Below are positions 10,982-23,044 of a stretch of 64,000 bases of DNA, in pieces. Both the position numbers and the translations under genes were made by a program. This DNA is from Omphiscola glabra. Taxonomy: Eukaryota; Mollusca; Gastropoda; Lymnaeidae. The stretch lies in contig OZ024808.1 in NCBI GenBank assembly GCA_964017045.1, positions 19,833,284 to 19,897,283 on the forward strand, in the 5' to 3' direction. How positions within the stretch are numbered: the first letter of the stretch is position 1; each line of letters begins with the position of its first letter. The notes beneath the pieces were generated by a model. It was not told the DNA's origin. It did no database searches and saw only the letters and a program-made list of their open reading frames with translations.

Positions 10982-12435
10982 CGAGATTATAAGGGAATTG
11001 AATGCATTTCTGTAATTCAATCAACAGTTTCAACTCTTCGTTCTGTCATTTAGCGTTACGAACAACGTGGCTGGATTGTCTTCAGTGCTTTGAAGACAAA
11101 AAATCCCTCATTGTGCTATCGATAACCACCAACTCTCTACACCCAAAACATTTCAACACCGACATAGCTACCATTAAAATAAGATTCCCCCAGACGATCT
11201 GCATTGCACATTTTAAGCAACGCATGTAAAAATTTGCGCAACTGTTACATTGGTATTTGTTCACGTGTAACCACCGACAAGACGTCGGAGATACCCGCAC
11301 ATGTTTTCTGTCAACTCGGTGGACCGTGTCCGTCACGCTTGGATCGATGACGGGGGTGCGTGCATCATACGACGTTATCCCGTGGTAAAGAAGATTGCAA
11401 TGGTGCAGATAAGTGTGTGACTTCATTACAACAGTTTTAAAACAACAAATCGATCATGTTGTAAATCTCATTGGTTTGGGGGAGGGGGGGGGCAATTTTT
11501 ATCCAATTTATCCATAATGTTATAATCCACCGTCCACCGCATCCGTTGTTACTCCAATGTAAACGCAAAGCACTTGACCGATCGACGATATATTTAAATG
11601 GAGTACAAATTCAAAACATGCTAAGGGGGTGGGGGCAAAAAAATATCTGTGATCGTTTAATTTAAAAGCAGGGATAATAAAGTTTAATACAAAATACGCC
11701 TACGCAGAGAGTAGACGGAAGGTTCGAATACTGCATTAATACGAGGAGTTTTAAAGCAAATAATATTCACATTCCATTTATCTTATTTTCAATGATGCCA
11801 CAAGAAGGATGCACCACGTGATCAGCCACTGAACTCACGTGACCCTCAAACAAATCAGAGCTGAATTTAGAAATCAATTCTGAAAATACGTTGGATATTA
11901 TTATTGGATATCATTATTCTCATGAAGAAGAGCGTGTCGGGGGACTGGGGGAACCTGTCCATAATTTTCACACTGTATTCCCCCCATAATCATTCCCTCT
12001 CGTGTAATCTCTACCAGGCCAATTTGCATAATCCCAAGGGCGGGAAACGGCTGCAGCGGACAGGTTGAGGTCTTAACACTTCAACGTTGGAAGGTTGTTT
12101 CTTGTCATATGGCCCCAGAGGCAAGGAGGGGATACGGTTGTCACGGGAGAAGGAAAGATACAAGAAAGAATCAAATAGAAAGAAAGTAAGCAAGTGAGGG
12201 GTCGAAAGAACGAATAACTGAAAGATAGAAATATAAATAGAAAGACAGAAAGAAACAAACAAAATCAAGAAAGGCAGCAGGAAGGAGACACAGACATAGA
12301 AAGAAAGACAGAATACAGAAAGAAAGAGAAGGTGTTGAGCACAACTCAACCTCTGTCGTGATACTATCTCTTTCTATTTTAAAATACGAGTTTGTGCTGA
12401 TTCCCTTTCTTGTTTTAAACCATTAACCAGAGAAC
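10982..12435. other. Non-coding stretch with a GA-rich tract
   Basis: No gene recognised. 12150-12345 is purine-rich and GAAA-like, which creates chance Phe/Leu/Ser-rich open frames on the minus strand. Confidence 0.4.
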
Positions 12436-12775
12436 GTCGCTTTCTAACCTATAGCTTTAACACATGTCATCACGTGACAACACCACCTAGAACAGTGGTT
12501 CTCAACCTTTCTAATGCCGCGACCCTTTAATACAGTTCCTCGTGTTGTGGCGACCCCCAACCACAAAACTATGTTCGTTGATACTCTATAACTGCAGAGT
12601 GTATGTGTTTTTAGATGGTCTTAGGCGACCCCTGGGAAAGGGTCGTGCGACCCACAAAGGGGTCGCGACCCACAGGTTGAGAACCACTGACCTAGAATCT
12701 AACCCGACTTCGACTTCTACCCTATAGCTTTCTCACATTTCATCACGTGACAACACCATCTACAATATTGCGCCC
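12436..12775 (-). repeat. About 65-bp repeat family, two units split by SPIN copy B
   Basis: Two units of sequence containing CTATAGCTTT, CATCACGTGACAACACCA and TCTAGAATCTAACCCGAC. The first unit is interrupted by the SPIN-like insertion at 12493-12689. The same family is present in opposite orientation at 13846-13990, also as two units. Confidence 0.7.
12493..12689 (+). mobile_element. SPIN-like hAT MITE, copy B
   Basis: A 197-bp element from CAGTGGTTCTCAACCTTTCT to CAGGTTGAGAACCACTG with a perfect 8-bp duplication ACCTAGAA (12485-12492, 12690-12697). The target sequence is part of the 65-bp repeat family, so the insertion post-dates that repeat. Terminal repeats are intact at both ends. 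Confidence 0.9.
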
Positions 12776-13845
12776 TATTGCCCACGCTTATTGTTGTCAA
12801 CGGCTGTCACAAATAAATGACTTGATTGTATTCTGGTCGAGATTCTTGTATCGCTACTGTTTAATGTGTCCAAAGCTTGTTCTATCAATTTATCTTGACT
12901 TTTTTTTTTTAAACATCAACTTTAGTAGTGTACTATTCAATACCAGCAGTATTTACGCAGCTATTTTAACATTGTCCCGACAACTTTTGTTAACATTCTG
13001 ATACTTGTAAACGTCCTTCTGACCCTATTTGAAAAATATATCATCTCACACTACTCCCTTTAATCTCAACAAACTATTAATAAAATGACCTTTCTTTCAT
13101 CCATGTAAATAATTCCTATGTTTATTCAAAAGATACGCGAAGGTGATCCAATAAACCACAAGAAAGCATTACAATGCAACTATTTATGGTCTGGCTGTTT
13201 AATATAATGGCATGTGCTTTACTCACCTGAGCCGGCCATAAACTAATTGACAGTGTTAGGCCCATGACTACTGTTGGAGTGGGGGGGGCGGGGGAAGACT
13301 CCATTTTAATTTATGTAATCATAAGTCAATTTGTATCATTGGTAATATTAAGTCTCAGTAATGCGTTGCGTTCCATAAAATCGATTCTGCCGACCGATTC
13401 GGCCGTATTCGATCGGCCGTGCAAGCCTTTGGTTGTTCGCCATAATTTTTAAGTCTCCTCTTGAACAAGTATTCAGCTACTATTGTCATGTTTGAAGCGC
13501 CGTGCCAAGTGTTTGGTTTCACTGATCTATCGCCCAGCATTTTAACATTTGGTTCCAGGTGGCGTTACGTCAACAACCATTTCGTCCCATTGGCCCATTG
13601 GCATTCTCTAAGGTTGATTTCGTCCAGCGAAACCCAAATTAGACGCCCATGTCTATCTCTCCGCCACCCCCCCCCCTTAATAAGTTACACCTCCGGTGGG
13701 TCCATTTCACCACGGAACATGACGTGGAAAGATTTGCTCCGCCAAGTCTGTTAATTGGTTCATGTCTAAGATTCGCTGATCATGCGTAATGTAGCTTGTT
13801 GGTCTTGCTCACTGGACACCATTGTTAAGTGGCGTGTGCTGGTGA
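12776..13845. other. Non-coding stretch
   Basis: No gene recognised. Short homopolymers (T10 near 12901, G runs near 13280, C9 near 13669) are present. Confidence 0.4.
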
Positions 13846-13990
13846 GCTTGTAATGTGTTAAAGCTATAGGTTTGAAAGTTAAGCTGGGTCAGATTCTAGA
13901 TGGTATTGTCACATGACGAAATGCGTTAAAGCTATATAGGTTAGAAAGCTAAGCTGGGTTAGAATCTAGATGGTGTTGTCTCTTTTAATG
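13846..13990 (+). repeat. About 65-bp repeat family, second locus
   Basis: Two tandem units of GTTAAAGCTATA(TA)GGTT, then AGAAAGCTAAGCTGGGT, then TAGAATCTAGATGGTGTTG. They are the reverse complement of the 12436-12775 locus with modest divergence. A (TTA)n tract follows at 14050-14080. Confidence 0.7.
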
Positions 13991-14296
13991 TGCATGGTTG
14001 ACTTTGTACCGCGCTTCGAGCCTTTGGGGATGAAGCGTGATTTTCAAGTTAACTTTATTATTATTATTATTATTATTACTACTATTAATTCAAAAACCTT
14101 TTGAAATAAAAGCTGAAATATTGGACCCGTGCTGGTCATGCGAATCACTTTCAAAAGTTTCCTCATTAAACGGAGTTTTCATTGGATGTAATATTTTCAC
14201 CACCTCTGCTGCAGTTTCGTTTTGTGTAAGTAGTGAGACTTTTTCTTCTCAAAGTGTTAAAAGTTAACGCATTGTCAAAAGTGCTCGATGGTTTCG

Positions 14297-14892
14297 TATG
14301 TTCTCTTGTTTGAGATATGTGTGTTCAAGTTTGTCTTAGTGTGTTCTCTTGTTTGAGATACGTGTGTTCAAGTTTGTCTTAGTGTGTTCTCTTGTTTGAG
14401 ATGCGTGTGTTCAAGTCTGTCTTAGTGTGTTCTCTTGTTTGAGATGCGTGTGTTCAAGTTTGTCTTAGTGTGTTCTCTTGTTTGAGATGCGTGTGTTCAA
14501 GTCTGTCTTAGTGTGTTCTCTTGTTTGAGATATGTGTGTTCAAGTCGGTCTTAGTGTGTTCTCTTGTTTGAGATGCGTGTGTTCAAGTTTGTCTTAGTGT
14601 GTTCTCTTGTTTGAGATGCGTGTGTTCAAGTTTGTCTTAGTGTGTTCTCTTGTTTGAGATGCGTGTGTTCAAGTTTGTCTTAGTGTGTTCTCTTGTTTGA
14701 GATATGTGTGTTCAAGTTTGTCTTAGTGTGTTCTCTTGTTTGAGATGCGTGTGTTCAAGTTTGTCTTAGTGTGTTCTCTTGTTTGATATGCGTGTGTTCA
14801 AGTTTGTCTTAGTGTGTTCTCTTGTTTGAGATACGTGTGTTCAAGTCTGTCTTAGTGTGTTCTCTTGTTTGAGATACGTGTGTTCAAGTTTC
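14297..14892. repeat. Minisatellite, 43-bp unit
   Basis: About fourteen copies of GTGTTCTCTTGTTTGAGATG, then CGTGTGTTCAAGTTTGTCTT, then AGT. Most units differ at only one or two positions (ATAC/ATGC, TTTG/TCTG), so the array is young. Confidence 0.93.
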
Positions 14893-16144
14893 ACAAAGCC
14901 ATTTTATGTGCAGTTCTCAATCTTTAAACTGTATATATCATTTATAAATCGTTTTTATAAAAATTATTAAAAATACCACAAGAACGTGCGTTGAGAACGG
15001 CCTTTTCTGATTGCGATAATTATTTCAGATAGTTACTATTTCAATTAAATTTTTACAACATATTTTTGTCCTTGTGTTCTCTGTGTAAAATGTAAATATA
15101 AGGAAACTAAGGATATAGCACAGAAGCTGTGTATTCTCTCCAATATTTAACAAAGTCTTACAAATTTAATATGATGTGAGCACATTTTTTCTCTATTTCT
15201 GTAATTCAAATAATTTTTTTTCACGGTCATTTTAAAAATGAGATTAGTAGGATTTTGTTCTCAAATCTTTCATTTCTGGGGCTTTAAGAAGCGTTAATCT
15301 CATTCTCAATCAAGACGTTGGTCACGTTCGACGATATTTTAAGATCCCCTGCTGTCACGTCATAAATTCAGTGATAACGGCGGGCTCCCTAATAAATGAG
15401 TTTTTCTAACACAGAGCATCCATCTCATAACGTGCAACTCTTAGCTGTTTCTATTGATTGGTGAGCACAACGCCATATTGTGCGGGATAAATCCACCGGC
15501 AACATCACGCAAAGGTTGTAGGGCTTAGTCGTGTTATAACTTACGGCGTCAACAATACCAAGCCATGCGGTACAGCAACAATAGGTGGGTCTCAAACGAT
15601 GCATATTTGCATGATAGTGAAATTTAATGAAACAATTTTAGGATAAGTTCCACGTAAGGGGTCGGGAACTTTTTTTAGCCATTACCCCAAAATATATTTG
15701 TTCCGCCGACGTTAACCAAACCCCCACCCACCCCCACCCAAATTTGAAAGGAAGAAAATCATCGACCGCTTCCACTCAAAACGATCTATTCCATCTGTTT
15801 AGACCAAGAGTACACCTATAAATACACTTACAAAATAATTTCGAGTAAATAAATGAATAATATCCCAATTATTGAAGAAAAGGATTTCTTTGAAAAAAAA
15901 TTCTTACCCAAAATTATTTTGTAGAAATGGGGTTTCATTTTGATACATTGACTTCAAAATTAGGGCAGTTTTAATCAGAAAAATTTGGACACTTTTCTAG
16001 AATTAAACCAAAAAAAAAAGACTTCTATGAATTGTATTTATGTTCATCTGAGTGAAAAATACTTGTTTGAAAAAGTGAGGCAGCAACTTCTTGAATGCCT
16101 GGCCCTGAGCAGTTTTGAAAAACATTGCATCCCTTGACATTTTG
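14893..16144. other. Non-coding stretch
   Basis: AT-rich. No gene or transposon end was recognised. Confidence 0.4.
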
Positions 16145-16152
16145 AGCATAGA

Positions 16153-16604
16153 CCGTAGCTTCACTAGGGCTGCAGGATGTGCAGCATCCGGGACATCTTC
16201 AAAGGGGGTAAAACCATCACAGTGGGTAGAACCTCACAAGGGTTAAGCACCCTCACAGGGGGTAGAACGTCCCAGAGGGTAGACACCCTCACAGGGATAG
16301 GCACCCTGACAGGGATAGACACCCTCACAGGGGGATGAAAACCCCACTGGAGGTTGACATCCTCACAGGGAGTAGACACCCCACAGGAGGGATGACACCA
16401 AATGAAAATTTGTAAATTTGACAGAGCTCGATTTAGTCGGTTTAATAACAGACCCAAGTTCAATGCAAGAGCAGGGTGTCAACTGTCACTAGAGTATGGT
16501 ATCAGAGCAGGTTGCCATAAGAGCAGTGTGTCCACAGGGCAGACATACTCGGAAGGAGTCTAGTTTTTGGCACTAGGTGGTACCAAAGTCTAGTGACGCC
16601 ACTG
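16153..16604. mobile_element. MITE-like element with internal minisatellite
   Basis: The left end CCGTAGCTTCACTAG (16153) and right end CTAGTGACGCCACTG (to 16604) form imperfect inverted repeats. The flanks AGCATAGA and ATCATAAG could be a decayed 8-bp duplication (5 of 8 identical), which would suit a hAT element. The interior holds about ten degenerate 18-20-bp units (CCTCACAGGGGGTAGACAC type, 16190-16400). No coding capacity. The element class is inferred from the ends only. Confidence 0.45.
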
Positions 16605-16668
16605 ATCATAAGATAAAATAGGCAACTAAGCAAAAATAACGTACACAATACGAGACGCGAGCGCTAGC

Positions 16669-16752
16669 TGCCGAGCCACTGGTAGCCACAATGCTGCCGA
16701 GCCACTAGTTGCGACATAGCTGCCGAGCCACTAGTAGCCACATAGTAGCCAC
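16669..16752. repeat. Three tandem copies of a 26-bp unit
   Basis: GCTGCCGAGCCACTAGTAGC followed by CACATA, three copies, the last followed by a partial unit. Confidence 0.8.
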
Positions 16753-16832
16753 AAGTTATTGGGTGCGTTTGGCTATTACACAGGTCAAATGCAATTTTGC
16801 AGGAAGAAATATTTCGTTAAAAATACGGGCCG

Positions 16833-17094
16833 ATGACTTCAGTCGGGCTTCGGGGTAATAACTTCAGTCGGGCATCGGGTCAATGACTTCAGTCGGGTTT
16901 CGGGGTAATGACTTCAGTCGGGCATCGGGGCAATGACTTCAGCCGGGCATCGGGGCCAGGACTTCAGTCGGGCATCGGGGCAATGACTTCAGTCGGGCTT
17001 CGGGGCAATGACTTTTGGAAGTATTAAAACACATACATAAGTATGAGAGATACAATTCACGATCCCCACAAGGCCCCTCAAAATTTCGTGTTGT
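16833..17094 (-). mobile_element. Minisatellite-bearing dispersed element, second family, copy 2 (inverted)
   Basis: About seven copies of ATGACTTCAGTCGGGCATCG plus GGGCA, then a unique segment containing ACATACATAAGTATGAGAGA and CCCCACAAGG. Read on the minus strand this is the same head-plus-array arrangement as 9717-10345, with array units identical in type. The two loci are about 6.5 kb apart and in opposite orientation. Confidence 0.6.
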
Positions 17095-17854
17095 TTTACA
17101 ATTATCCTTTTATAGAGAAAAATACTGATGACAGTTATTGCTTGAATATACACCTGCCTGAAGATTTACGCTTGTCGACCTTTACAATAGGCAACCTGAA
17201 GACGTTTTTTGTGATGACCTTTACAATAGGCAAACTGAAGACATTTTTGAAAGAATAAAAAATCTTGTTTTGAACCTATCTGTTAGTATTCTATTATGTC
17301 ACAGACAGGTGAAGCGTGTCTTATTATTCTTATTATCTTACAGACAGGCTAGCCGTGTCTTATTTTTCTTATTATTTCACAGACAGGCAAACTGTGTTAA
17401 AATCCACATCAAAGGCCTGTTTACATCGCGAATGTCACTCAATATTTTGGGAAACGTTTGAAGTGTTTTTTGGGAGGAGGAAAAGGGGGGAGGGGGTAAA
17501 AATTCAAACGTCTCCAACATGGACATGTTAGCAGAAGTGAATGTCTAGCGGTAATTAAAAAAAAATATTTTTTTAAAAAAGAAAGCGAGTTAATTCTAGG
17601 ACCTGGTTCACCTGAGATTATCTCCCTCAAGTAAGCATTTGATTTCCATGTTTGGACAAGTATATGCTCATGAAGCCCAAATTAGACTAGATAAACATGT
17701 AAGGACATGACCGTGCAAAGTTGGGTTGAAACATTTGGTCCAGTGTCAAAAATCGAATGGATTTACATTGAAAAAAACAAACAACAACCTGACATGATAA
17801 GGTTCTAGAATGACAAATGTTACACAACTAAAAATGGTATTATTTTTATTATTA
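17095..17854. other. Non-coding stretch with short tandem duplications
   Basis: Two copies of a 37-bp unit (GACCTTTACAATAGGCAA, 17195-17250) and three copies of about 41 bp containing CACAGACAGGC (17290-17400). No gene recognised. Confidence 0.5.
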
Positions 17855-18230
17855 GAAGTTTTTTTATAGCGTAGTACCCCAACTTAGGGCTGGGCTCACC
17901 ACGCCGTACATACAATTTAACGAACATAATCATGAACTTAAAAATTAACATACATTAATTAAATAAAACAAACAACCATTCCATAACTTTTATAAATGTC
18001 AAGCCATGGACAGCACCCAGCAGTATCGTCTATCGGTGAGAGGGGGGAATCAGTCAGGATAGTAGAGTTTAAAGAGATGAATTTTGAGTGCAGTTGTTTT
18101 GAAGGCTGTGATGGTCGGTATATTGCGGATGTGTAGTGGAAGAGAATTCCATTGTTTGGGGGCACAGAAAGAGAAAGATCTTTCACCGTATGTTTTTGTG
18201 CGAGTCTTGGGCACAGAAATAATACGCGTT
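17855..18230 (-). repeat. Possible transposon-derived dispersed repeat
   Basis: The segments TTATAGCGTAGTACCCCAAC and AGGGCTGGGCTCACCACGCC, and further on GAGAATTCCATTGTTTGGGG then GCACAGAAAGAGAAAGATC, resemble conserved blocks seen in dispersed repeats of many marine and freshwater invertebrates. I recognise the style but cannot name the family, and no element boundaries are visible. Confidence 0.3.
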
Positions 18231-20387
18231 CATTATCTCTGTTTCATTTTTTGTTAAGAGAGGAAAAACCTCTACTTATTTAGTTTCTTAATTTATCGTT
18301 GATCGATTTAAACATCTTGTTAACTTTTAAAATGTTTTTTTTTTAAATAAAAAATGTGTCTATGAGCTCTAACCCCCCCCCCTTTTTTTTCCCCACCATG
18401 ACAGTAAGGGTTCCCCAACTTCAGCACAACACTCACCGCGTTAAGTTAGAATACGCTCTACAAGAAGAAAAAAAAAGTAAACATGTGTGAGTGTGAACTT
18501 GGAGGTAGGATCTTATTCGTTGTGGTAAACCATTTGTGAGATTTTTTTAGAACTTCGAGACGATTACCAACTTATTTCTGATTTGAAATCTTGTAGTCGG
18601 GCAGACAACTCTTGTAATTTTTACTTATGAAACATAGATGGATTATTATTTTAAATAGTCGACATCTATGTCAAGTATGTTAACAATTGTTTCGCGTCAC
18701 CCCCCCCCCCCACACACACACCATACTCTTTTCCCCCAAGCTTCCGTCATTTAATGTACACATAATGTCCATACGACTGCCACTCGATGTTTTCATTCGG
18801 ACACGCTGCAGGATAATGGTTATGTGACATACACTGTAAGGACAACTTCCTTCTCGTCATCCAATCCAATCTTCCCCCTACAATCCCAGCAACACCCATC
18901 TAGACAGGCCACTCCGCCCTCCCTCCATAACCCAAACAACTTCCCTCTTTTCTACGTTCTACCACTCCACCCTTCCTCGGACAACACTCATCCAACCAAA
19001 AAAAACTAAAAAACAACAACAACTAAAGCAACACCCCTCTCGTCTGCCACTCCACTGCCAACCCCATCCTCTCACCGTAGTCCCTTTGATGGTCGCCAAC
19101 CGGTACAGCGGATTTCCGTCTAATTTCTGATCCTTTGGTCAGCGCCAGGTGAGCTTAGTCTGGCGTCCCGGTGATTGCGAGCTGTAAATAAAATGGCCTG
19201 CACACCCCCCCCCCCCCACACAACCCCTCCACCAAAATGCTAGTTTCTTTAGTTTTTTTTTAAGACAATGCTGCTGACGACCACGCCATCTTCATAGAGC
19301 AACTCTTTAAATCAATCAAGCCTAAGACTTACTTCAACAGCACAAAAACTGAATTCTTCTGTCACAGTGGCCGTCATCAGGAACTACACATTACACACGG
19401 TGACATGACCAAGTCAAATTGAGCTTTATGCAAATCTCTACATCCCCCGTTTCGTTTATAAAGCCCACCTTGAAAGGGACATAACCAAGACTCGTATTAC
19501 AACACATCCGTTGAGGGTAGGAACGTTTGGTGAGGGTTGGTGGAGGGGGGAGAAAACGGGGCGGGGTGGGGTAAAGATTACGTTGCCCCAAAGGTGAACC
19601 GACGTGTCCCAAGCAAACATTGACATTTGCATATCTAATTAAGTTACAAATGTGGCATGTCGTCCCGAGTGTCTTGTGCTGGAAATAGTGGGTCGGGGTT
19701 TTGTTGAAGCTTGAAATGTAAAGACGCATGCCACGATAGAAGGAGACCGTTTCGACTAAGAGATTTAATCAGCTGGCAAGACAAAACAAGAAACAACAAG
19801 AAACAGAAAACAGTTAAACATGTTAAGTGCTACGAGTTCACCATGTAGGAGGGTAATGCTATGCTATTGCCGGAAGTTGGTTTGTCCGAAACCGAAATAT
19901 GTGTGCTATCCAAAGATTGCAGGAAACAAAAGAATGTAAGCTCTGCGAAAGATAAAATTTCAAGGGACAAAAATATTTTGGAAATAGGTAAAATGTAAGA
20001 AATAAGAAAAGAAATACAGGGAAATTAAGGATCATTAGTATCAGAGTATTTGAATTATTCTAAATTCTATATTTTTGGTCAAAATCTGAATTAATATGGT
20101 TTCTTTCCTAAATCACGCTGGTGTGTTAGTGCGGGAAAACAATGCCGCGATGAAACAGCTGATGTACCTTTGTGTTGAAATATGATGAGACCGGGGAAAG
20201 TTTGCCCTTTTTTCGATATTTCGAAAATGTTCAATTAACCTATCTGATAATCTTCTTCCCGTTTCACCTACATAACATGGCGGCAATTACTGCACACTAT
20301 CGCATACATCACATTTCGATCAAAACACGTGAAGCCCTACCCTTGTACAGTTGAATTGACAAGTTCGTCCCTTTAAAACTTTGTATT
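18231..20387. other. Non-coding stretch
   Basis: No gene recognised. C homopolymers near 18372, 18700 and 19206; several Ser/Pro chance ORFs. Confidence 0.4.
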
Positions 20388-20395
20388 GGTTAGTT

Positions 20396-20593
20396 CAGTG
20401 GTTCTCAACCTTTCTAATGCCGCGACCCTTTAACACAGTTCCTCATGTTGTGGCGACCCCTTACCAAAAATTTATTATCGTTTCTGCTTCATAACTGTAG
20501 AATATGTGTGTTTTCCGCTGGTCTAAGACGACCCCTCTGAAAGGGTCGTTCGACCCCCCAAAGGGATCGCGACCCTCATGTTGAGAACCGCTG
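20396..20593 (+). mobile_element. SPIN-like hAT MITE, copy C
   Basis: A 198-bp element from CAGTGGTTCTCAACCTTTCT to TGTTGAGAACCGCTG. The left 8-bp duplication is GGTTAGTT (20388-20395). The right duplication begins directly at 20594 but is split by a second MITE; its intact copy reappears at 20766-20773. Terminal repeats are complete. Confidence 0.88.
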
Positions 20594-20600
20594 GGTTAGT

Positions 20601-20764
20601 CATTGGCGTAGCGAGCTTAACTCGCGCCCGGGGCACAATACCTTTTTAGCGCCCCCCATTCGAAAACCATACAATATTATAGTAAAATATACCATTTGGC
20701 GCCCCTTTGTGAGTAGCGCCCGGAGCATGATGCCCCCCTTGCCCCCCCCCTCACTACGCCACTG
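20601..20764. mobile_element. hAT-type MITE nested in the SPIN copy C target-site duplication
   Basis: A 164-bp element with terminal inverted repeats CATTGGCGTAGCGAG and CTCACTACGCCACTG, flanked by a perfect 8-bp duplication GGGTTAGT (20593-20600, 20765-20772). The interior is rich in GCGCCC and C homopolymers. Removing this element and one duplication restores the SPIN copy C duplication exactly, so it inserted after SPIN. Confidence 0.85.
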
Positions 20765-20773
20765 GGGTTAGTT

Positions 20774-21254
20774 CAACCCTTTAACGTTGTATCGTCTTAT
20801 TTTGTACCCAACTTTTGCTTTATATTGTAATAAGAATCTATTTAGAAACGTCACTTCACAGCGATGTAAGAAACTCAGAATGATCATTAGATGTAACATC
20901 CGGTTTTGACCGTTACATCACAAGCCCACGAAATCATGGTCCTACACCCATCTGTCATTCCTTAAGGCAAACCTTTCGTTGTTTTTTTTTAAATTCTAAA
21001 TATTTCCATGGTTGTATTCTCACATGATTTTCATGACCAAGAACTTATCGCCAGAACTTATAATATGACGTATGACGTATGGGGCACGCGCAGTGCTACA
21101 AATTGTCTGACTGGTATTTTAGTACATCGTTAAAAGACGACACTGTCCATATTTTAGAGTATTTTAATTAAGCACAAAAAAACAAACAAAACAGAACAAA
21201 AAATAGACAAAAAAATGTATTAAAGTAAAGAGAAAATAAAGAGAAAGTAACTAA
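20774..21254. other. Non-coding stretch
   Basis: No gene recognised; A-rich from about 21175. Confidence 0.4.
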
Positions 21255-21800
21255 GCTGATGCTGATCTCGTTTTACTGGGTAATTATTTTTTTTATATTT
21301 TCTACATTAATTAGTTTTACAAAGTTTTATCCGGCTGTCAGGTACGCCTTACTAGTTTTGCTAACATTACCAGCAACAACAAGTACGGTGGAGCGATCGT
21401 TCAGCACATTGCGTCGTGTAAAAACATGGCTTAGATCTACAATGTCAGATGAACGTCTGTCTGGGTTGTGCATGTTAAGCGTACACTAGACAAAGTGAAC
21501 TGCAAGAAAAAAGACTTTATGGACAAAATTGGAGATATATGTTTGGTAGCGATAACAGACGACTCCAGTTCTTGTTTAAAGAATAAATTTTATTTTAAAT
21601 TTATGTTGTCATATTTTTTGCTATATACATATATTGTGTTAATAAAAAATTGTTGCTACAGCATGCCCTTCTACAGTGTCCTGTCAGTTCGTTCACCATA
21701 CAAATACGCTACAGTAAATTAAAACTACATTAAAACATTACTAAAAATATTTTGCCCCCCCCCTAGAAAATATTTTGCCCCCCCCCCCTAGAAAATTTTC
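21255..21800 (+). pseudogene. hAT transposase C-terminal relic (ZMYM/GTF-like hAT family)
   Basis: The frame at 21259-21489 encodes a hAT C-terminal dimerisation segment: LPATTSTVERSFSTLRRVKT (about residues 36-55), then WLRSTMSDERLSGLCMLSVH. This is the most conserved part of hAT transposases and of domesticated relatives with MYM-type zinc fingers. The upstream catalytic domain is absent and only an AT-rich hydrophobic frame precedes it. Downstream, 21745-21812 has C-rich runs followed by AGAAAATTTTCTACGGGCGC, which resembles the 3' end of such elements. This is a truncated, inactive copy. It lies 490 bp from the GCGCCC-rich MITE at 20601, but no direct relation could be shown. Confidence 0.7.
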
Positions 21801-22009
21801 TACGGGCGCCCAAGGAACAAAACAAAACCAACAACAAACAACCCAGTGCATCATTCAATGTGCCCCTCCTCAGTCACACCATTGCTCCATTTCACCACGA
21901 CAAAGGTGAAACCCGTCACCTTAGGACCATTTAAAAACGTTTTAAAATTCTGATTATGCAAGATAAAGTTTCCTGTTGCGCCCTCGAAATAAAGACGTGT
22001 GGTGATCCA

Positions 22010-22505
22010 GTGTGTTGTTATCCATTTTGCAGTTAACCAGTTTGTGGCTATCCAATTTGTGGTTATCCAGTTTGTGGCTGTCAAGTTTGTGGTTATCCAG
22101 TTTGTGGTTATCCAATTTGTGGCTATCCATTTTGCAGTTATCCAGTTTGTGATTATCCATCTTGCATTTATCCATTTTGGGGTTATCCAGTTTTTGGTTA
22201 TCCAGTTTGTTGTTGGTTATCCAGTTTGTTGTTGGTTATCCAGTTTGTTGTAGGCTATCCAGTGTGTTGCTGGTTATCCAGTTTGTTTTTGGTTATCCAG
22301 TTTGTTGTTGGTTATCCAGTTGTTGTAGGTTATCCAGTTTGTTGTTGGTTATCCAGTTTGTTGTTGGTTATCCAGTTGTTGTAGGTTATCCAGTCTGTTG
22401 TTGGTTATCCAGTCTGTTGTTGGTTATCCAGTGTGTTGTTGGTTATCCAGTTTGTTGCTGGTTATCCAGTCTGTTGTTGGTTATCCAGTTTGTTTGTAAT
22501 CTAGT
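22010..22505. repeat. Minisatellite, 15-bp then 18-bp units (TTATCCAGTTTGT)
   Basis: The left part has 15-bp units TTATCCAGTTTGTGG. The right part, from about 22195, has 18-bp units GGTTATCCAGTTTGTTGT. The change of unit within one array shows an insertion of three bases that later spread. Open frames on both strands are artefacts. Confidence 0.9.
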
Positions 22506-23044
22506 TTGCTAAACTACTTGAGAGCCCAAGCAACAGACACGAGTTCGTTGGCCTCGCATCAGATTTCAGCTTCATGCACTTTTAGCATCTGCGCCTGCTC
22601 GTGACGCCACACAGTTCCTGCTGCATTTGTCATCCTGCATGTGGCATCTTCTGGGTCCTTATAAATAATCATTACATCAACGGTTCTCATACTGGCAGCG
22701 TTTCCTAGAAGCACAAAAAAAAAAAAAAGAAAAAAGAAACTGGAATGTTATGATTTGTTCCTGCTCTCGAATCTCTTGCGATCTACCGTCGTGTTGATCA
22801 TGAAATCGTCTTTCTCTAACACATCTTCAGATTATGAATTCTTAGTTATGTATAATCTAAAAATCGGGGGATCTAGAGAGAAAGACAGACGGAGTTATAC
22901 ACGCACACCACCAAATACGAGACAATGAAAGAAAAAGGGGGGGGGGGGTGAAACCAATAATGTAAAGAAATATAATTTCTAGAAATTAGAGATACTAATT
23001 TAGAAAAGGTTTTTTTTTGTGAGGTTGCTCAGCTATCTCTAACA
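22506..23044. other. Non-coding stretch
   Basis: No gene recognised. A and G homopolymers near 22720 and 22938. Confidence 0.4.
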
